From Janthinobacterium agaricidamnosum (lineage in GTDB: Bacteria > Pseudomonadota > Gammaproteobacteria > Burkholderiales > Burkholderiaceae_D), in assembly GCF_003667705.1 (NCBI RefSeq), contig NZ_CP033019.1:3472001-3536000 (forward strand): a stretch of 64,000 nucleotides of DNA, given 5' to 3'. The notes below the pieces were generated by a model, which worked only from the letters and a program-made list of their open reading frames with translations, ran no database searches and was not told the origin of the DNA. Position numbers and translations under genes: made by a program. Shown in pieces: positions 26,009 to 34,566 of this stretch (positions are counted from its first letter, which is position 1; the number at the start of each line of letters is the position of its first letter).

Positions 26009-26667
26009 CAGTGTTTTCCTCCCGCTGCCGCGGCGGACGCCGCAAGCTGGCTTGATGATTGCAAGCTGAAAGTCACATACGGCGCCGCCGGTGCCTTGCC
26101 TTCGGTGACCGCCGGCACCGGCGGCTGGCCGATGTCGAGGCTGGCGAAGCTCTTGCCTGCCAGCACATCCTGCTGGCCCAAACGCGTGATATACGCGGGC
26201 AGCAGCGACGCGCGCAAGGCGCGGCCCTGCAAGCCGAGTTCACTGCCGGCACCGGCGATATTGATGTTCGTCAACCATACGCCTTCCACCCTGGCCTGCG
26301 CCAGCGCGCGGAAATAGCCGGCAAAGCCCTGGGTATTGCCCATTTCGCCACTAGCCAGCACGGCCGACGCATCCAGCAGCAACTGGCGCTGCGCCTCGGC
26401 GGCCGCGACTTCCTGCGCCAGCGCCGGATCTTTCTTGCGTGGCGGAAAATCACGCAAGGCCTGGTCGCGCCTGGCCTCTTCTTTTGCCAGCGCCGCCTGG
26501 ACATCCGCGTCCTGGCGCTGCAGTTCCGTCAGCGAGCGCTGGCCCAGCACGCACAGCAGCAGCAAGCCCAGCGCCAGCGCACCGAGGCAGGCGCCGGCGG
26601 TGCGCGCCGACATCTGGTGGGTCGTCTGTTCGAACTGGGGGTTGAACAGATTGATCTGCTGGCTCAT
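26008..26667 (-). CDS. PilN-like MSHA alignment protein
   Basis: A 219-residue PilN-type protein. The cytoplasmic start SQQINLFNPQF is the short motif that PilN proteins insert into PilM; PilM here would be MshI. One transmembrane helix (TAGACLGALALGLLLLCVLG, about 22-41), a coiled coil (LTELQRQDADVQAALAKEEA) and a periplasmic domain follow. In Vibrio nomenclature this corresponds to the second MshI component. It shares four bases (ATGA) with mshI upstream and one with mshJ downstream. Confidence 0.87.
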   Translation of the reverse strand: MSQQINLFNPQFEQTTHQMSARTAGACLGALALGLLLLCVLGQRSLTELQRQDADVQAALAKEEARRDQALRDFPPRKKDPALAQEVAAAEAQRQLLLDASAVLASGEMGNTQGFAGYFRALAQARVEGVWLTNINIAGAGSELGLQGRALRASLLPAYITRLGQQDVLAGKSFASLDIGQPPVPAVTEGKAPAAPYVTFSLQSSSQLAASAAAAGGKH

Positions 26668-27623
26668 GCGCCCTTCCCTTCGCTCTTGCCCGGGAGCATG
26701 CCCCCCTCGCGCAAGGCCGCGCCCAGCGCCAGGAAGTAGCGCGCCTGCATGTCCGGCTCGCGCAAGGCGGCAACCCGGGAAAAGTCAAACACCTGATTCA
26801 AGTCCAGCCGTTCGACCGGCATGTACAGATTATCGGCCAGATAGCCGTGCAAGCCATCGCTGGCGCCCGTCATCAGCATCAGGCGCGAGAGCGAAATGAA
26901 GTGGAACTGGCGGTCGAAGTGGTCGAACGAGCGCTGCAGCTCCAGGGTGACACGATCGTAATACTGGCTGGCGTCGGGAGAGTGCAATTGCGGCAAGGTC
27001 ACATCGATGCGGCGCGCCTGGTACAGCTCGCCATTGAAACTCATGGTCAGCAAGCCGCCGTCGCCATCGAAGGACAGCACGGCGATGCCGCGCCCCGGCG
27101 TTTCCAGCAGGGTGGCGATATTGCGCTGCGCCATTTCCGGGATATCGATCACGGACAGGCCGATCTTGCATACGCCATACAGCCCCTGGCGCCGCGACAC
27201 GGCGCTGTTGCGCGCGGCGACGGCAAACACGCTGCTGCCGCGCTGGGTGCCGTTCGGGTCACCGGGGATGTCGAACACGTCGATGGTGGCCTCGGCCAGG
27301 GGAAAGTCCAGCATGTCCTTCAGGCGCCAGCCCACGGCCGTCTTCAATTCCTCGCGCGGCACAGCCGGCGCTTCCAGCGACAGCAGCTGGTACTCGCCGC
27401 CGGCCAGCACGGTACTGCAGTGGCGCGCCGCGGCCTGCAGTTCCTTGCCCAGCTTTTCCAGCACTTCGGCCGACGCGGGCCGTTCCGCCGCCTGGTAACT
27501 GGCGCACAGCACGCGCGGCAGGCCGTCGGCGGGACGCTCGACAACGACGGCGCTGACACCTTCGCGGCCAAACGCCGTCGCCAGCCAGCCATCGTATTTT
27601 CTTGCTCTTGCGAATAAACCCAT
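26664..27623 (-). CDS. mshI: MSHA biogenesis protein MshI (PilM-like actin-fold)
   Basis: A 319-residue cytoplasmic PilM-type protein (actin/FtsA fold) that forms a ring under the inner membrane and binds the PilN peptide. Features include GREGVSAVVVERPADGLPRV at the N-terminus, ALEAPAVPREELKTAVGWRL-type segment near 80-100, and GRGIAVLSFDGDGGLLTMSF near 190, the second nucleotide-binding strand pair. The ATG 27623 is preferred over the longer frame from 27677. The 130-base AT-rich gap upstream suggests its own promoter. Confidence 0.85.
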   Translation of the reverse strand: MGLFARARKYDGWLATAFGREGVSAVVVERPADGLPRVLCASYQAAERPASAEVLEKLGKELQAAARHCSTVLAGGEYQLLSLEAPAVPREELKTAVGWRLKDMLDFPLAEATIDVFDIPGDPNGTQRGSSVFAVAARNSAVSRRQGLYGVCKIGLSVIDIPEMAQRNIATLLETPGRGIAVLSFDGDGGLLTMSFNGELYQARRIDVTLPQLHSPDASQYYDRVTLELQRSFDHFDRQFHFISLSRLMLMTGASDGLHGYLADNLYMPVERLDLNQVFDFSRVAALREPDMQARYFLALGAALREGGMLPGKSEGKGA

Positions 27624-27753
27624 GCGAACTATCCAGTGTAAGTGCCTGCCCGACTTGTCGCGCAGATAATGCATCAAGCCAATTCTAATTCATGAAACCA
27701 ATTTTGTTGTGTAAAAACAATAAATTAGCGATCTTTTTTTCAAGCAGTTGACC
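27624..27753 (-). promoter_or_regulatory. AT-rich gap between mshP and mshI, probable promoter of mshI-N
   Basis: This 130-base stretch is the longest gap within the msh locus after the mshA region and is clearly AT-richer than its surroundings (runs such as AAAAAAAGATCG and TTTATTGTTTTTACAC on the minus strand). It probably holds the start site of a second transcript for mshI to mshN; no single -10/-35 pair stands out. Confidence 0.4.
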
Positions 27754-28197
27754 TTACTGCGACAGCACGGCCTGCAGGCGGCGCTGGACGTAATCGGGGT
27801 TGTTGCCCGCGTGCGGACATAACGGCTCGGCCGCGGCCGGCTGGTTGCAGGACGTGGCCGTGATGGTCCAGCTGCTCAGTGTGCCCGGACCCGTGGCCTT
27901 GACACACTGTACGCTGACAGAAAAGGAGGACAGCGATGTGCCTGCCGGCAAGGCAAACGACACGGAAGGAGCGCAGTTTCCATCGATCAGCTGGCTGTAC
28001 ACGCCCCACTCGATGCCGGCGCGCGCGGCCTGCTCGGCGCGCACGCCCTGCACGTCCATCGCCGATTCAACTTGCTGCAGGGTAAACACGTTCACCATCA
28101 CGGCGCCCAGCCCCGCCAGCACCACCAGCAGGAAGATGGCCGTCACCAGGCTGAAGCCGCGCATGCGGCGCGAGGGAAATATTCTCATGGCGCTCAT
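27754..28197 (-). CDS. mshP: MSHA minor pilin-like protein MshP
   Basis: A 147-residue PilX/GspK-style minor pilin. The N-terminus MRGFSLVTAIFLLVVLAGLG lacks the Glu5 of ordinary pilins but keeps Gly-1/Phe+1 and the hydrophobic helix. The mature body contains AEQAARAGIEWGVY, the AAxAGxEWAxY block typical of MshP/PilX, and three cysteines that could form a disulfide (about 75, 98 and further). Its ATG overlaps the mshO stop by four bases. Confidence 0.87.
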   Translation of the reverse strand: MSAMRIFPSRRMRGFSLVTAIFLLVVLAGLGAVMVNVFTLQQVESAMDVQGVRAEQAARAGIEWGVYSQLIDGNCAPSVSFALPAGTSLSSFSVSVQCVKATGPGTLSSWTITATSCNQPAAAEPLCPHAGNNPDYVQRRLQAVLSQ

Positions 28198-29114
28198 GGT
28201 GTGTTACTGACCTGTACCTGCTGCACCAGGCGCAGCGTGCCGGTATTGCTGTTTTCCGCGCCGAGGCTCAGGACGATGCTGAGCAGGCCGCGCGGCCCGT
28301 TCTTCAACACCTCATAGGTAAAACAGCCTTCGGGGGGAGCCTCTGTTTGACCAGACCGCGTCACCGTGTTTTTCAGGATTTTTTGCGCCAGCAGTGCGCG
28401 CACGGGGGCCGTTAACAAAGGCGCCGCCGCCGCATCGAGCGGCTGCGTCGCCTGGATGACATAGCCGGAATAACGCATCAGGGTACCGGCCTGCGGATCG
28501 CAAACATAGCTGACAGGCGTCGTCACCACCTGAAAACGGTGCGATGGCGAGGGGAACTTCAGCGGCGCCTGCGCGAGGAAGGGATTGCTCTTCAGGGTCA
28601 CCAGCGTGCCGCTGACGGCATCGACCTGCGCCAGATTGCAGATGCCGGCGTTGACGGCACAGCCGTAGGCATCCGGCAGGTTGTCGCCCATATTGTAGAC
28701 GGCGATAAAGTCGCCGGGCGCGATCTCCGGCGCGCTCCCGACGACGGTAAATTGATTGGCGTTCGCGCCGGCGGCGACGGGATTGAAGGCCAGCACGGCT
28801 CCGAGACCCGGTGCATCGTCCTCGGACAGGTAGCGGCCGCCCGATTTCGTCAACAGCAACTCCAGGTATTTCCCGTCCGCGCTGACGCGCACGCTGTTCG
28901 GCAGGGCAAGGCGCACGTCGCGCGCGATGCGCCGCGTGGCGGTATCGGCCAGGTCGGCCAGGTCGGCGCGGGCATTGGCATCGATATAACCTTGCACGGG
29001 CAGGCGGATGAACATGGCCACCATGCCGCCGATGATGCCCGTGATGACGATCACAATGATCATCTCCACCAGGGTAAAGCCGCGCGCGCGGCGCCGGAAA
29101 GAAGAGGTATTCAT
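28194..29114 (-). CDS. mshO: MSHA minor pilin MshO
   Basis: A 306-residue minor pilin (PilW/GspJ-like). The prepilin signal RRRARG|FTLVEMIIVIVITG has Gly-1, Phe+1 and Glu+5. The long body (LADTATRRIARDVRLALPNS near 50, then VTTPVSYVCDPQAGTLMRYSGYV) is the usual large beta-rich domain with a cysteine pair. Its end overlaps mshP and its start overlaps mshD, each by four bases, so the minor pilins are made in series. Confidence 0.9.
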   Translation of the reverse strand: MNTSSFRRRARGFTLVEMIIVIVITGIIGGMVAMFIRLPVQGYIDANARADLADLADTATRRIARDVRLALPNSVRVSADGKYLELLLTKSGGRYLSEDDAPGLGAVLAFNPVAAGANANQFTVVGSAPEIAPGDFIAVYNMGDNLPDAYGCAVNAGICNLAQVDAVSGTLVTLKSNPFLAQAPLKFPSPSHRFQVVTTPVSYVCDPQAGTLMRYSGYVIQATQPLDAAAAPLLTAPVRALLAQKILKNTVTRSGQTEAPPEGCFTYEVLKNGPRGLLSIVLSLGAENSNTGTLRLVQQVQVSNTP

Positions 29115-29677
29115 GGGATGCTGTTCGGCGCGTAGCGCGTGCGATAGCCGTCGAGTACGACCTGCTGCTTGTCGCCATAGGCGACGCTGACCTGGATATG
29201 CAGCACCTTGGGCGCCGCGATGCCGTTCAGCGCAACGGTATTGATGCTCACCGTCGCCGCATACTGGCCGGCAAGCGCTGAGAACGGGTTGCCGGCCACA
29301 TCCGTGGTGTATGTCGAGGTTCCGCCGTCGCTGGCCACGTAATCATTGACGTTGTCGTAAGGCCGCTGCGTGGTGGCGCCCTGTATGCCAAACGCTTCCT
29401 TCGTGGCGCAACCGGCCTCGCCGGTCGCCGTCTCGGCTGCCGGGTCGTCCACTGCGCAATAAGTGAAGCGCGCGCCCTCGATTTCGTCGAGCATGCCTTG
29501 CGCAATGGCCAGCGCCTGCTTGCGCAGCTGCGGGTCGACGCTATTGCGCGTCGTCAAGCTCATCACGCCAAGGATGGCCGTCACCGCCACGCCCACGATG
29601 ACGATGAAGAGCACCAGTTCGATCAGGGTCACGCCGGCCTGGCCGCGCCTGGCGGCACGGCGCCTAGCGGTACACAT
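29111..29677 (-). CDS. mshD: MSHA minor pilin MshD
   Basis: A 188-residue minor pilin (PilV/GspI-like). The prepilin motif is RRGQAG|VTLIELVLFIVIVGV, with Val rather than Phe at +1 and Glu at +5. The block KQALAIAQGMLDEIEGARFT is characteristic of MshD. I use ATG 29677 (MCTARRR) because the upstream frame from 29725 adds residues before a normal leader and overlaps more of mshC. It overlaps mshC by 14 bases and mshO by four. Confidence 0.9.
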   Translation of the reverse strand: MCTARRRAARRGQAGVTLIELVLFIVIVGVAVTAILGVMSLTTRNSVDPQLRKQALAIAQGMLDEIEGARFTYCAVDDPAAETATGEAGCATKEAFGIQGATTQRPYDNVNDYVASDGGTSTYTTDVAGNPFSALAGQYAATVSINTVALNGIAAPKVLHIQVSVAYGDKQQVVLDGYRTRYAPNSIP

Positions 29678-30200
29678 AGCCGGTCTCCGGTGCGACGTTG
29701 ACCTGGTATTGCTGCCCGCCCACAACCACGGTCAGCACCAGGATAGTGGAAAAATCGCCGTACGCCGCGTAATACGGGCGCCCCAGCGGGTCAAAGTAAA
29801 ACCCCGCGCCGCCCGTCAGCGTAACGGCCGCAGGCCATCCTTCGCACAGCCAGTTGCTCCTGTCGCTGCAAGCGAGCAGTGTTTCCTTGCTGCCGCTGTT
29901 CGTGCCGGCGGGCGGCACCACCTTCTGCGCATCGCTGCAAGCGGCGTCGAAGCACAGCGCCACGCTTTTGCCGTCGATGCGCACAAACACGGGACGGTTT
30001 TGCGCCACCGCAAGCTTTTGTCCATAGCGCACGATACTCGCCACCTGATCGCTGGTACTGCGCGCATCAAAGGCATCGCGCTGGAAAAACCGCGAAACGG
30101 CAAACGTGGCCAGCAGGCCGGCGATCACCAGCACAGCGACCAGTTCGATCAGCGTGAAGCCGCGCGCGCGGCGCCGCAGCCTGGGCCGCGAGAGCGTCAT
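29664..30200 (-). CDS. mshC: MSHA minor pilin MshC
   Basis: A 178-residue minor pilin (GspH/FimT-like). The prepilin motif is LRRRARG|FTLIELVAVLVIAG. The mature protein contains RSTSDQVASIVRYGQKLAVAQ, the helix extension typical of MshC/GspH, then a beta domain with four cysteines. The ATG 30200 starts a sensible 15-20 residue basic leader; the frame is open back to 30320 through the hairpin region, which is probably noncoding. It is the first gene after the strong terminator behind mshA. Confidence 0.88.
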   Translation of the reverse strand: MTLSRPRLRRRARGFTLIELVAVLVIAGLLATFAVSRFFQRDAFDARSTSDQVASIVRYGQKLAVAQNRPVFVRIDGKSVALCFDAACSDAQKVVPPAGTNSGSKETLLACSDRSNWLCEGWPAAVTLTGGAGFYFDPLGRPYYAAYGDFSTILVLTVVVGGQQYQVNVAPETGYVYR

Positions 30201-30246
30201 ACGTTGCGGCAAGGTGGTCGATGGCAGGGACAATGGCAATACCCGT

Positions 30247-30280
30247 AAAAAAGCCCAACCGGCATGGCCTGGCGTTGGGC
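30247..30280 (-). terminator. Rho-independent terminator behind mshA
   Basis: GCCCAAC (30253-30259) pairs with GTTGGGC (30274-30280), followed on the minus strand by six Ts (30247-30252). It lies between mshA and mshC and should end most mshA transcripts while letting some read on into the minor pilin genes. Confidence 0.8.
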
Positions 30281-30299
30281 GGGCGGAAAACATGGCGTG

Positions 30300-30323
30300 G
30301 CCATGCCGGCTTGCCGGCATGGC
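30300..30323 (-). other. Perfect 10-pair hairpin just after the mshA stop
   Basis: GCCATGCCGG (30300-30309) pairs with CCGGCATGGC (30314-30323) around a CTTG loop, 16 bases after the mshA stop. It has no T-run; it is more likely an RNA-stabilising end structure than a terminator. Confidence 0.6.
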
Positions 30324-30338
30324 AGCTGCACGCCCGGA

Positions 30339-30842
30339 TTAGCTGCAGTTGGCCGAGGTCAGGGCCGTCGCGTCAACCACCGCCGGCAGGACTGGCGTGG
30401 TGCCTGACGCAGCCACGGCAGTCGTATAGGTCACCTTGCAACTTGTATGCTTGTTATCAGGCAACACCGTCAGCACGGTTCCCGTCGCCGCAACGGTGGT
30501 CGTATCGTAGTCAACCAGACCGCCTGCCGCCGAGGCGATGCCAGGCGATGCGATGCCGGGGTAGCCGCTGATGCCCTTGATGTCCGTACCTTCCATGTTG
30601 ACGGCAACGGCGTCGGCAGGCGAACCCTTGACCAGCCATTGTGCGTGGAACAGGGCCGAACCGGATTTCAAGGCGCCCGCTGCCGCCTGCATCTTGGCGA
30701 TGCGCGCATCGGTCGACATGTCGACGAATTTAGGAATGGCCGTCGCTGCCAGGATACCCAGGATCACGATGACGACGACCAGTTCAATCAGGGTAAAACC
30801 CGCCTGGGAGCCGCTTTTCATACTACGTAAGGATTTCTTCAT
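30339..30842 (-). CDS. mshA: MSHA major pilin MshA
   Basis: Main subunit of the MSHA pilus, used for surface attachment. The 167-residue prepilin has a 15-residue leader ending SGSQAG and cut before FTLIELVVVIVILGILAA (Glu+5 present). Next come the pilin helix (AATAIPKFVDMSTDARIAKM) and a globular part with ALFHAQWLVKGSPADAVAVN, which is typical of MshA. A C-terminal cysteine pair (CKVTYTT...SANC) would form the D-region disulfide. GGAGAAG lies before ATG 30842. Hairpins on both sides of the gene suggest special RNA processing for high expression. Confidence 0.95.
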   Translation of the reverse strand: MKKSLRSMKSGSQAGFTLIELVVVIVILGILAATAIPKFVDMSTDARIAKMQAAAGALKSGSALFHAQWLVKGSPADAVAVNMEGTDIKGISGYPGIASPGIASAAGGLVDYDTTTVAATGTVLTVLPDNKHTSCKVTYTTAVAASGTTPVLPAVVDATALTSANCS

Positions 30843-30894
30843 ACCAGCTTCTCCAAAATCAAATAAAAACATCAAAACCAACGCCATGAAACGT

Positions 30895-30921
30895 GCGCTG
30901 CACGGCACGCCGTTGCAGCGC
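30895..30921 (-). other. Hairpin between mshF and mshA
   Basis: GCGCTGCA (30895-30902) pairs with TGCAGCGC (30914-30921), continuing with CGGC/GCCG inside after one bulge. It starts right after the mshF stop and has no T-run. It could protect the 5' end of a processed mshA RNA or weaken read-through from mshG-F. Confidence 0.55.
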
Positions 30922-30927
30922 GTCAGG

Positions 30928-31413
30928 CTATTTCCACACCACAATATCGGGTTCCTGGACGAGCTTGTCAATATCGGCGTCTGCACCTGGCAAGATTACC
31001 TTAAATTTCACTGCATCAAGCTCTGAACCGGGAAAAATATTGCCATTACTAAACAAATAGATGATTTTTTGTTCTTTTCTGTCGTACAACCAATTCCCGC
31101 CGGGTAATTCATCGAGCACGGGGGCATCGAATTCGCCCAGGTAGTTGGCTGGCTTGTCGGCCAGCCAGTCGAACGGGTTTTGCCGCGCCAGCGCCGGTAT
31201 GCGCGCGCGCCCGTCCGCCAGGTACAGCTGCAGCACCTGCACCCGCAAGCCGGTGCGCAAGGCCCCCAGCGTCTGCGCCATAGCCAGCTGCTGCGCCTGC
31301 TGCTGGTAGTAGCCGGCCCGGTTCAGGAACACGCCCACCAGGATGGCGAACACGCTCGCCACGACGGCCAGTTCGAACAGCGTGAAACCGCGCTGGCGGG
31401 CAGGCAGCGCCAT
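30928..31413 (-). CDS. mshF: MshF-like pilin-related protein
   Basis: A 161-residue protein in the mshF position between mshG and mshA. The start MALPARQRG|FTLFELAVVASVFAIL is a short prepilin leader with Glu+5, so it is probably a pseudopilin cut by prepilin peptidase. The body is a helix with Gln-rich YYQQQAQQLAMAQTLGALR and a soluble end (NWLYDRKEQKIIYLFSNGN). The ATG 31413 shares one base with the mshG stop. The long open frame upstream of it is a shadow of mshG. Confidence 0.82.
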   Translation of the reverse strand: MALPARQRGFTLFELAVVASVFAILVGVFLNRAGYYQQQAQQLAMAQTLGALRTGLRVQVLQLYLADGRARIPALARQNPFDWLADKPANYLGEFDAPVLDELPGGNWLYDRKEQKIIYLFSNGNIFPGSELDAVKFKVILPGADADIDKLVQEPDIVVWK

Positions 31414-32648
31414 CAGTGCAGGGCCGCGCGGCCCAGGTCCCAGATCGGCAGGAAGATGCCCAGCGCCAGCACCAGCACCATGGCGCCGAGGAAGACGATC
31501 AGGATCGGCTCGATCTGCGCCGACAGGGTTTTCAGCTCGTAATCGACTTCGCGCTCGTACATGTCCGCGATCTCGTCCATCAGGTCGTCGAGCGAACCGG
31601 ACTCCTCGCCCACGGCGATCATCTGCAGCACCACGGGCGTAAACACGCCGGCCGCCACCGAGGTGCGCAGGATGCTTTCGCCCCGCTCCACGCCGTCGCG
31701 CATCTGCTCCACGCGCGCGCTCAGGTAGGTGTTGTCCACCGTTTGCGCCACCACCGTCAGCGCCTGTACGATGGGCACGCCGCTGGTGCTCGACAGGGCG
31801 AAGCTGCGGGCGAAGCGGGCCATCGTGCCCTTCAGGATGATCTTGCCGGCAATCGGCAGGCGCAGCTTGGCGCGGTCCCATTTATACAGGCCCTCTTTCG
31901 TGCGCAGCCAGGCGCGCCAGCCGAAAAAGCCGCCCACGCCCAGCATCAGCAGGATGGGCCAGTAGGTCACCGTGAAGCGCGAGATGCCGATCAGGAAGCG
32001 CGTCATCAGGGGCAGTTCCGCGTGGAAGCTGGCGAACACTTTTTCGAACTGGGGAATGACGAAGATATTCACCACGATCATCGCGGCGACCATGGCGAAG
32101 ACGACGAAGCTCGGGTAGCGCGTGGCCGACTTGACGCGCGCGCGCATGTCGCGGTCGAATTCCAGGTGATCGAACAGGCGCAGGAAGACCTCATCGAGGC
32201 GCCCCGTCATTTCGCCCACGCGCACCATCGACAGATAAAACGGCGTGAAGATGGCGGGATGGCGCGCCATGGCGGCCGACAACTCGCGCCCCGCATCGAG
32301 CGATTCGCGCACGTCCTTGATGATGCGCCCGAACGCGGGGCTGATGGCGGATTCCTGCAGGCCGGCCAGTCCCCGCATGATGGGCACGCCCGCCTTGAGC
32401 AGGGTGTACAGCTGGCGGCTGAACAGCTGCACGTCCATGGGCGTGACTTTTTTCTCGGTCAGCTTGTCCCACCAGCCCAATTTGCTGGCGCCGGCGCCCG
32501 CCACCGTCTGTTTGGTGGCGCTGATGTCGACGGGCGTACTGCCGCCCGCCATCAACTGATCGGCCACGGCGCCGCTGTCGGCGCCCTCCATCACGCCCGT
32601 CAGCAGTTCGCCGTTGGCATTGCGCGCTTTGTAAGCAAAAAACGCCAC
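31413..32648 (-). CDS. mshG: MSHA inner-membrane platform protein MshG (PilC/GspF family)
   Basis: A 411-residue platform protein that couples the motor to pilin polymerisation. It has the two GspF repeats (VQLFSRQLYTLLKAGVPIMR near 75 and ARFARSFALSSTSGVPIVQA near 275) and three hydrophobic segments (about 170-190, 220-240 and 375-400). The QMIAVGEESGSLDDLMDEIA motif is in place. It follows mshE by one base and overlaps mshF by one. Confidence 0.95.
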   Translation of the reverse strand: MAFFAYKARNANGELLTGVMEGADSGAVADQLMAGGSTPVDISATKQTVAGAGASKLGWWDKLTEKKVTPMDVQLFSRQLYTLLKAGVPIMRGLAGLQESAISPAFGRIIKDVRESLDAGRELSAAMARHPAIFTPFYLSMVRVGEMTGRLDEVFLRLFDHLEFDRDMRARVKSATRYPSFVVFAMVAAMIVVNIFVIPQFEKVFASFHAELPLMTRFLIGISRFTVTYWPILLMLGVGGFFGWRAWLRTKEGLYKWDRAKLRLPIAGKIILKGTMARFARSFALSSTSGVPIVQALTVVAQTVDNTYLSARVEQMRDGVERGESILRTSVAAGVFTPVVLQMIAVGEESGSLDDLMDEIADMYEREVDYELKTLSAQIEPILIVFLGAMVLVLALGIFLPIWDLGRAALH

Positions 32649-32649
32649 G

Positions 32650-34353
32650 TCAATCCTCGCTCTGGTTGCTGATGCGCATCGCTTCCATCACCGTCGTGCG
32701 GCCTTGCACCACCAGCTGCACGGCGTGGCGGCGCAAGGTGTCGCCGGCCATCTGCGCCGTCGCCACCTTCATGAAGTGCGATGGATCGGCATGGTTGGCG
32801 GCATCGGCCACGGCGCGCGTAATTTCCAGCAATTCGTACACGCCCGTGCGGCCCCGGTAACCCATGCCATTGCAATGCGAACAGCCTTTGCCGTGGAAAT
32901 ACTGGTTGCGCTCGACCAGCTCGCCCAATTCCAGGCGCAGCCATTCGTATTCGTTCGGCGTGGGCTGGTACGGCGTGCTGCAGCTTTCGCAGATCACGCG
33001 CACCAGACGCTGCGCCAGCACGGCTTGCAGCGAGCTGCCCACCATGTAGCGGGGCACGCCCATGTCCATCAGGCGCAGCGGCGTGCTGATGGCGTCGTTC
33101 GTATGCAGGGTCGACAGCACCAAATGGCCCGTCATGGCGGCGCGCAAGCCGATTTGCGCCGTTTCCTGGTCGCGCATCTCGCCGACGAGCACGATGTCGG
33201 GATCTTGCCGCAAGGCCGAACGCAGCACTCTGGCAAAGTTCAGTTCGATCTTGTCGTTGACTTGCACCTGGTTGATGCCGGGCAAACGGTACTCGACGGG
33301 GTCTTCCACCGTGATGAGCTTTTTTTCCACGGAATTGAGTTCGGACAAGGCGCAGTACAGGGTCGTCGTCTTGCCGCTGCCGGTCGGCCCCGTCACCAGC
33401 ACGAGGCCGTTCGGGCGGCTGACGATGGCGCGGAACTGCTGCACCAGCTTGGGCGGCATGCCGATCGCGTCCAGGCGCAAGGTCGTGCCGCCCTGGTTCA
33501 GCAGACGCATCACCACCGATTCGCCGTACTGCGTCGGCATGGTGGAAATACGCACGTCGATGCGCTGGTTTTTTACGCGGATGGCGAAACGGCCGTCCTG
33601 CGGCAAGCGCTTCTCGGAAATATCGAGGTCCGACATCAGTTTCAGGCGCAGCGCCAGCGAACTGGCGATCTTGCTGTCCGCTTCCGTCTGCAGGTGCAGC
33701 ACGCCGTCGATGCGGAAGCGGATCTGCAGCCGGCCTTCCTGCGGCTCGATGTGGATGTCGGAGGCGCGCACCTGCGTGGCATCCTCGAACACCGATTGCA
33801 GCAGCTTGACGATGGGCGCCTCTTCCAGGCCCGGGTTGGCGGCCAGCGCGCCGAAGTCGACGGACACGTCGCCCAGATCCTGCTCCAGCTCGCGCGTCAG
33901 GGTCGAGATGTCTTCCGTGCGGCGGTAGATGCGGTCGATGGCGGCCAGCACTTCCGTTTCATTGACCACGGCCAGCTCGATCTGGCGCTTGACCAGGCGT
34001 GAGATTTCATCGTACGCGAACAGGTCGGTGGGATCGGACATGCCGACCAGCAAGCCCTCGCGGCGGTCTTCCAGCACCAGCGCGCGGAAGCGGCGCGCCT
34101 GGGTTTCCGGCAGCAGCCGCACCAGTTCGGGATTGATGTTGAAAAACTTCAGATTGATATAGGGAATGTCGAGCTGGCGCGCCAGCGCGCCCGAAATCTG
34201 CTCTTCCGTGACGAAGCCGTGCTCGACAAAAACGCGGCCCAGCTTGCGTCCCGAACGCTTCTGTTCCGTCAAGGCCTGGCCCAACTGTTCTTCCGTCAGC
34301 AACTTCTGCTGCACCAAAATTTCACCGAGCCGGACTTTCTCTGGCCTTGCCAT
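32650..34353 (-). CDS. mshE: MSHA assembly ATPase MshE with c-di-GMP-binding MshEN domain
   Basis: A 567-residue hexameric motor (PilB/GspE family). The N-terminus carries the tandem MshEN motif known to bind c-di-GMP: RLGEILVQQKLLTEEQLGQA (from residue 8) and KLGRVFVEHGFVTEEQISGA (from about 39), with the basic residue before LG kept in both. The motor domain has GPTGSGKTTTLY (Walker A, near 325), an Asp box and Walker B in QDPDIVLVGEMRDQETA, and the zinc clamp CESC...CSHCNGMGYRGRTG. AGGAG lies seven bases before the ATG. It is the first gene of the msh locus. Confidence 0.96.
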   Translation of the reverse strand: MARPEKVRLGEILVQQKLLTEEQLGQALTEQKRSGRKLGRVFVEHGFVTEEQISGALARQLDIPYINLKFFNINPELVRLLPETQARRFRALVLEDRREGLLVGMSDPTDLFAYDEISRLVKRQIELAVVNETEVLAAIDRIYRRTEDISTLTRELEQDLGDVSVDFGALAANPGLEEAPIVKLLQSVFEDATQVRASDIHIEPQEGRLQIRFRIDGVLHLQTEADSKIASSLALRLKLMSDLDISEKRLPQDGRFAIRVKNQRIDVRISTMPTQYGESVVMRLLNQGGTTLRLDAIGMPPKLVQQFRAIVSRPNGLVLVTGPTGSGKTTTLYCALSELNSVEKKLITVEDPVEYRLPGINQVQVNDKIELNFARVLRSALRQDPDIVLVGEMRDQETAQIGLRAAMTGHLVLSTLHTNDAISTPLRLMDMGVPRYMVGSSLQAVLAQRLVRVICESCSTPYQPTPNEYEWLRLELGELVERNQYFHGKGCSHCNGMGYRGRTGVYELLEITRAVADAANHADPSHFMKVATAQMAGDTLRRHAVQLVVQGRTTVMEAMRISNQSED

Positions 34354-34566
34354 TGCTTACTCCTCGACAAACAAATTTCACAGAAGATACACGCCTGCGG
34401 CGCGCACAGGCATTTTATTCCAGAACCTGTTGTTTCTTAAAGAAAATACATTCCATCATTTGATTTTTGCGCATTTCAACACGATGCAAGGAAACACTTG
34501 CCGCCCGCCTGCGCCCATGGCAATAATGGCGGTCGTTCACCGTCTTCCCTGCCGACCATTGCCCCT
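34354..34566. promoter_or_regulatory. Divergent control region between the two filament loci
   Basis: A 213-base gap shared by mshE (leftward) and the ABC-linked locus (rightward). Its middle (34410-34470) is AT-rich and contains the near-palindrome TTTCTTAAAGAAA (34433-34445). On the minus strand a TAAAAT near 34411-34416 could be a -10 for mshE. No certain promoter for the plus strand is visible. One regulator could control both loci from here. Confidence 0.45.
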
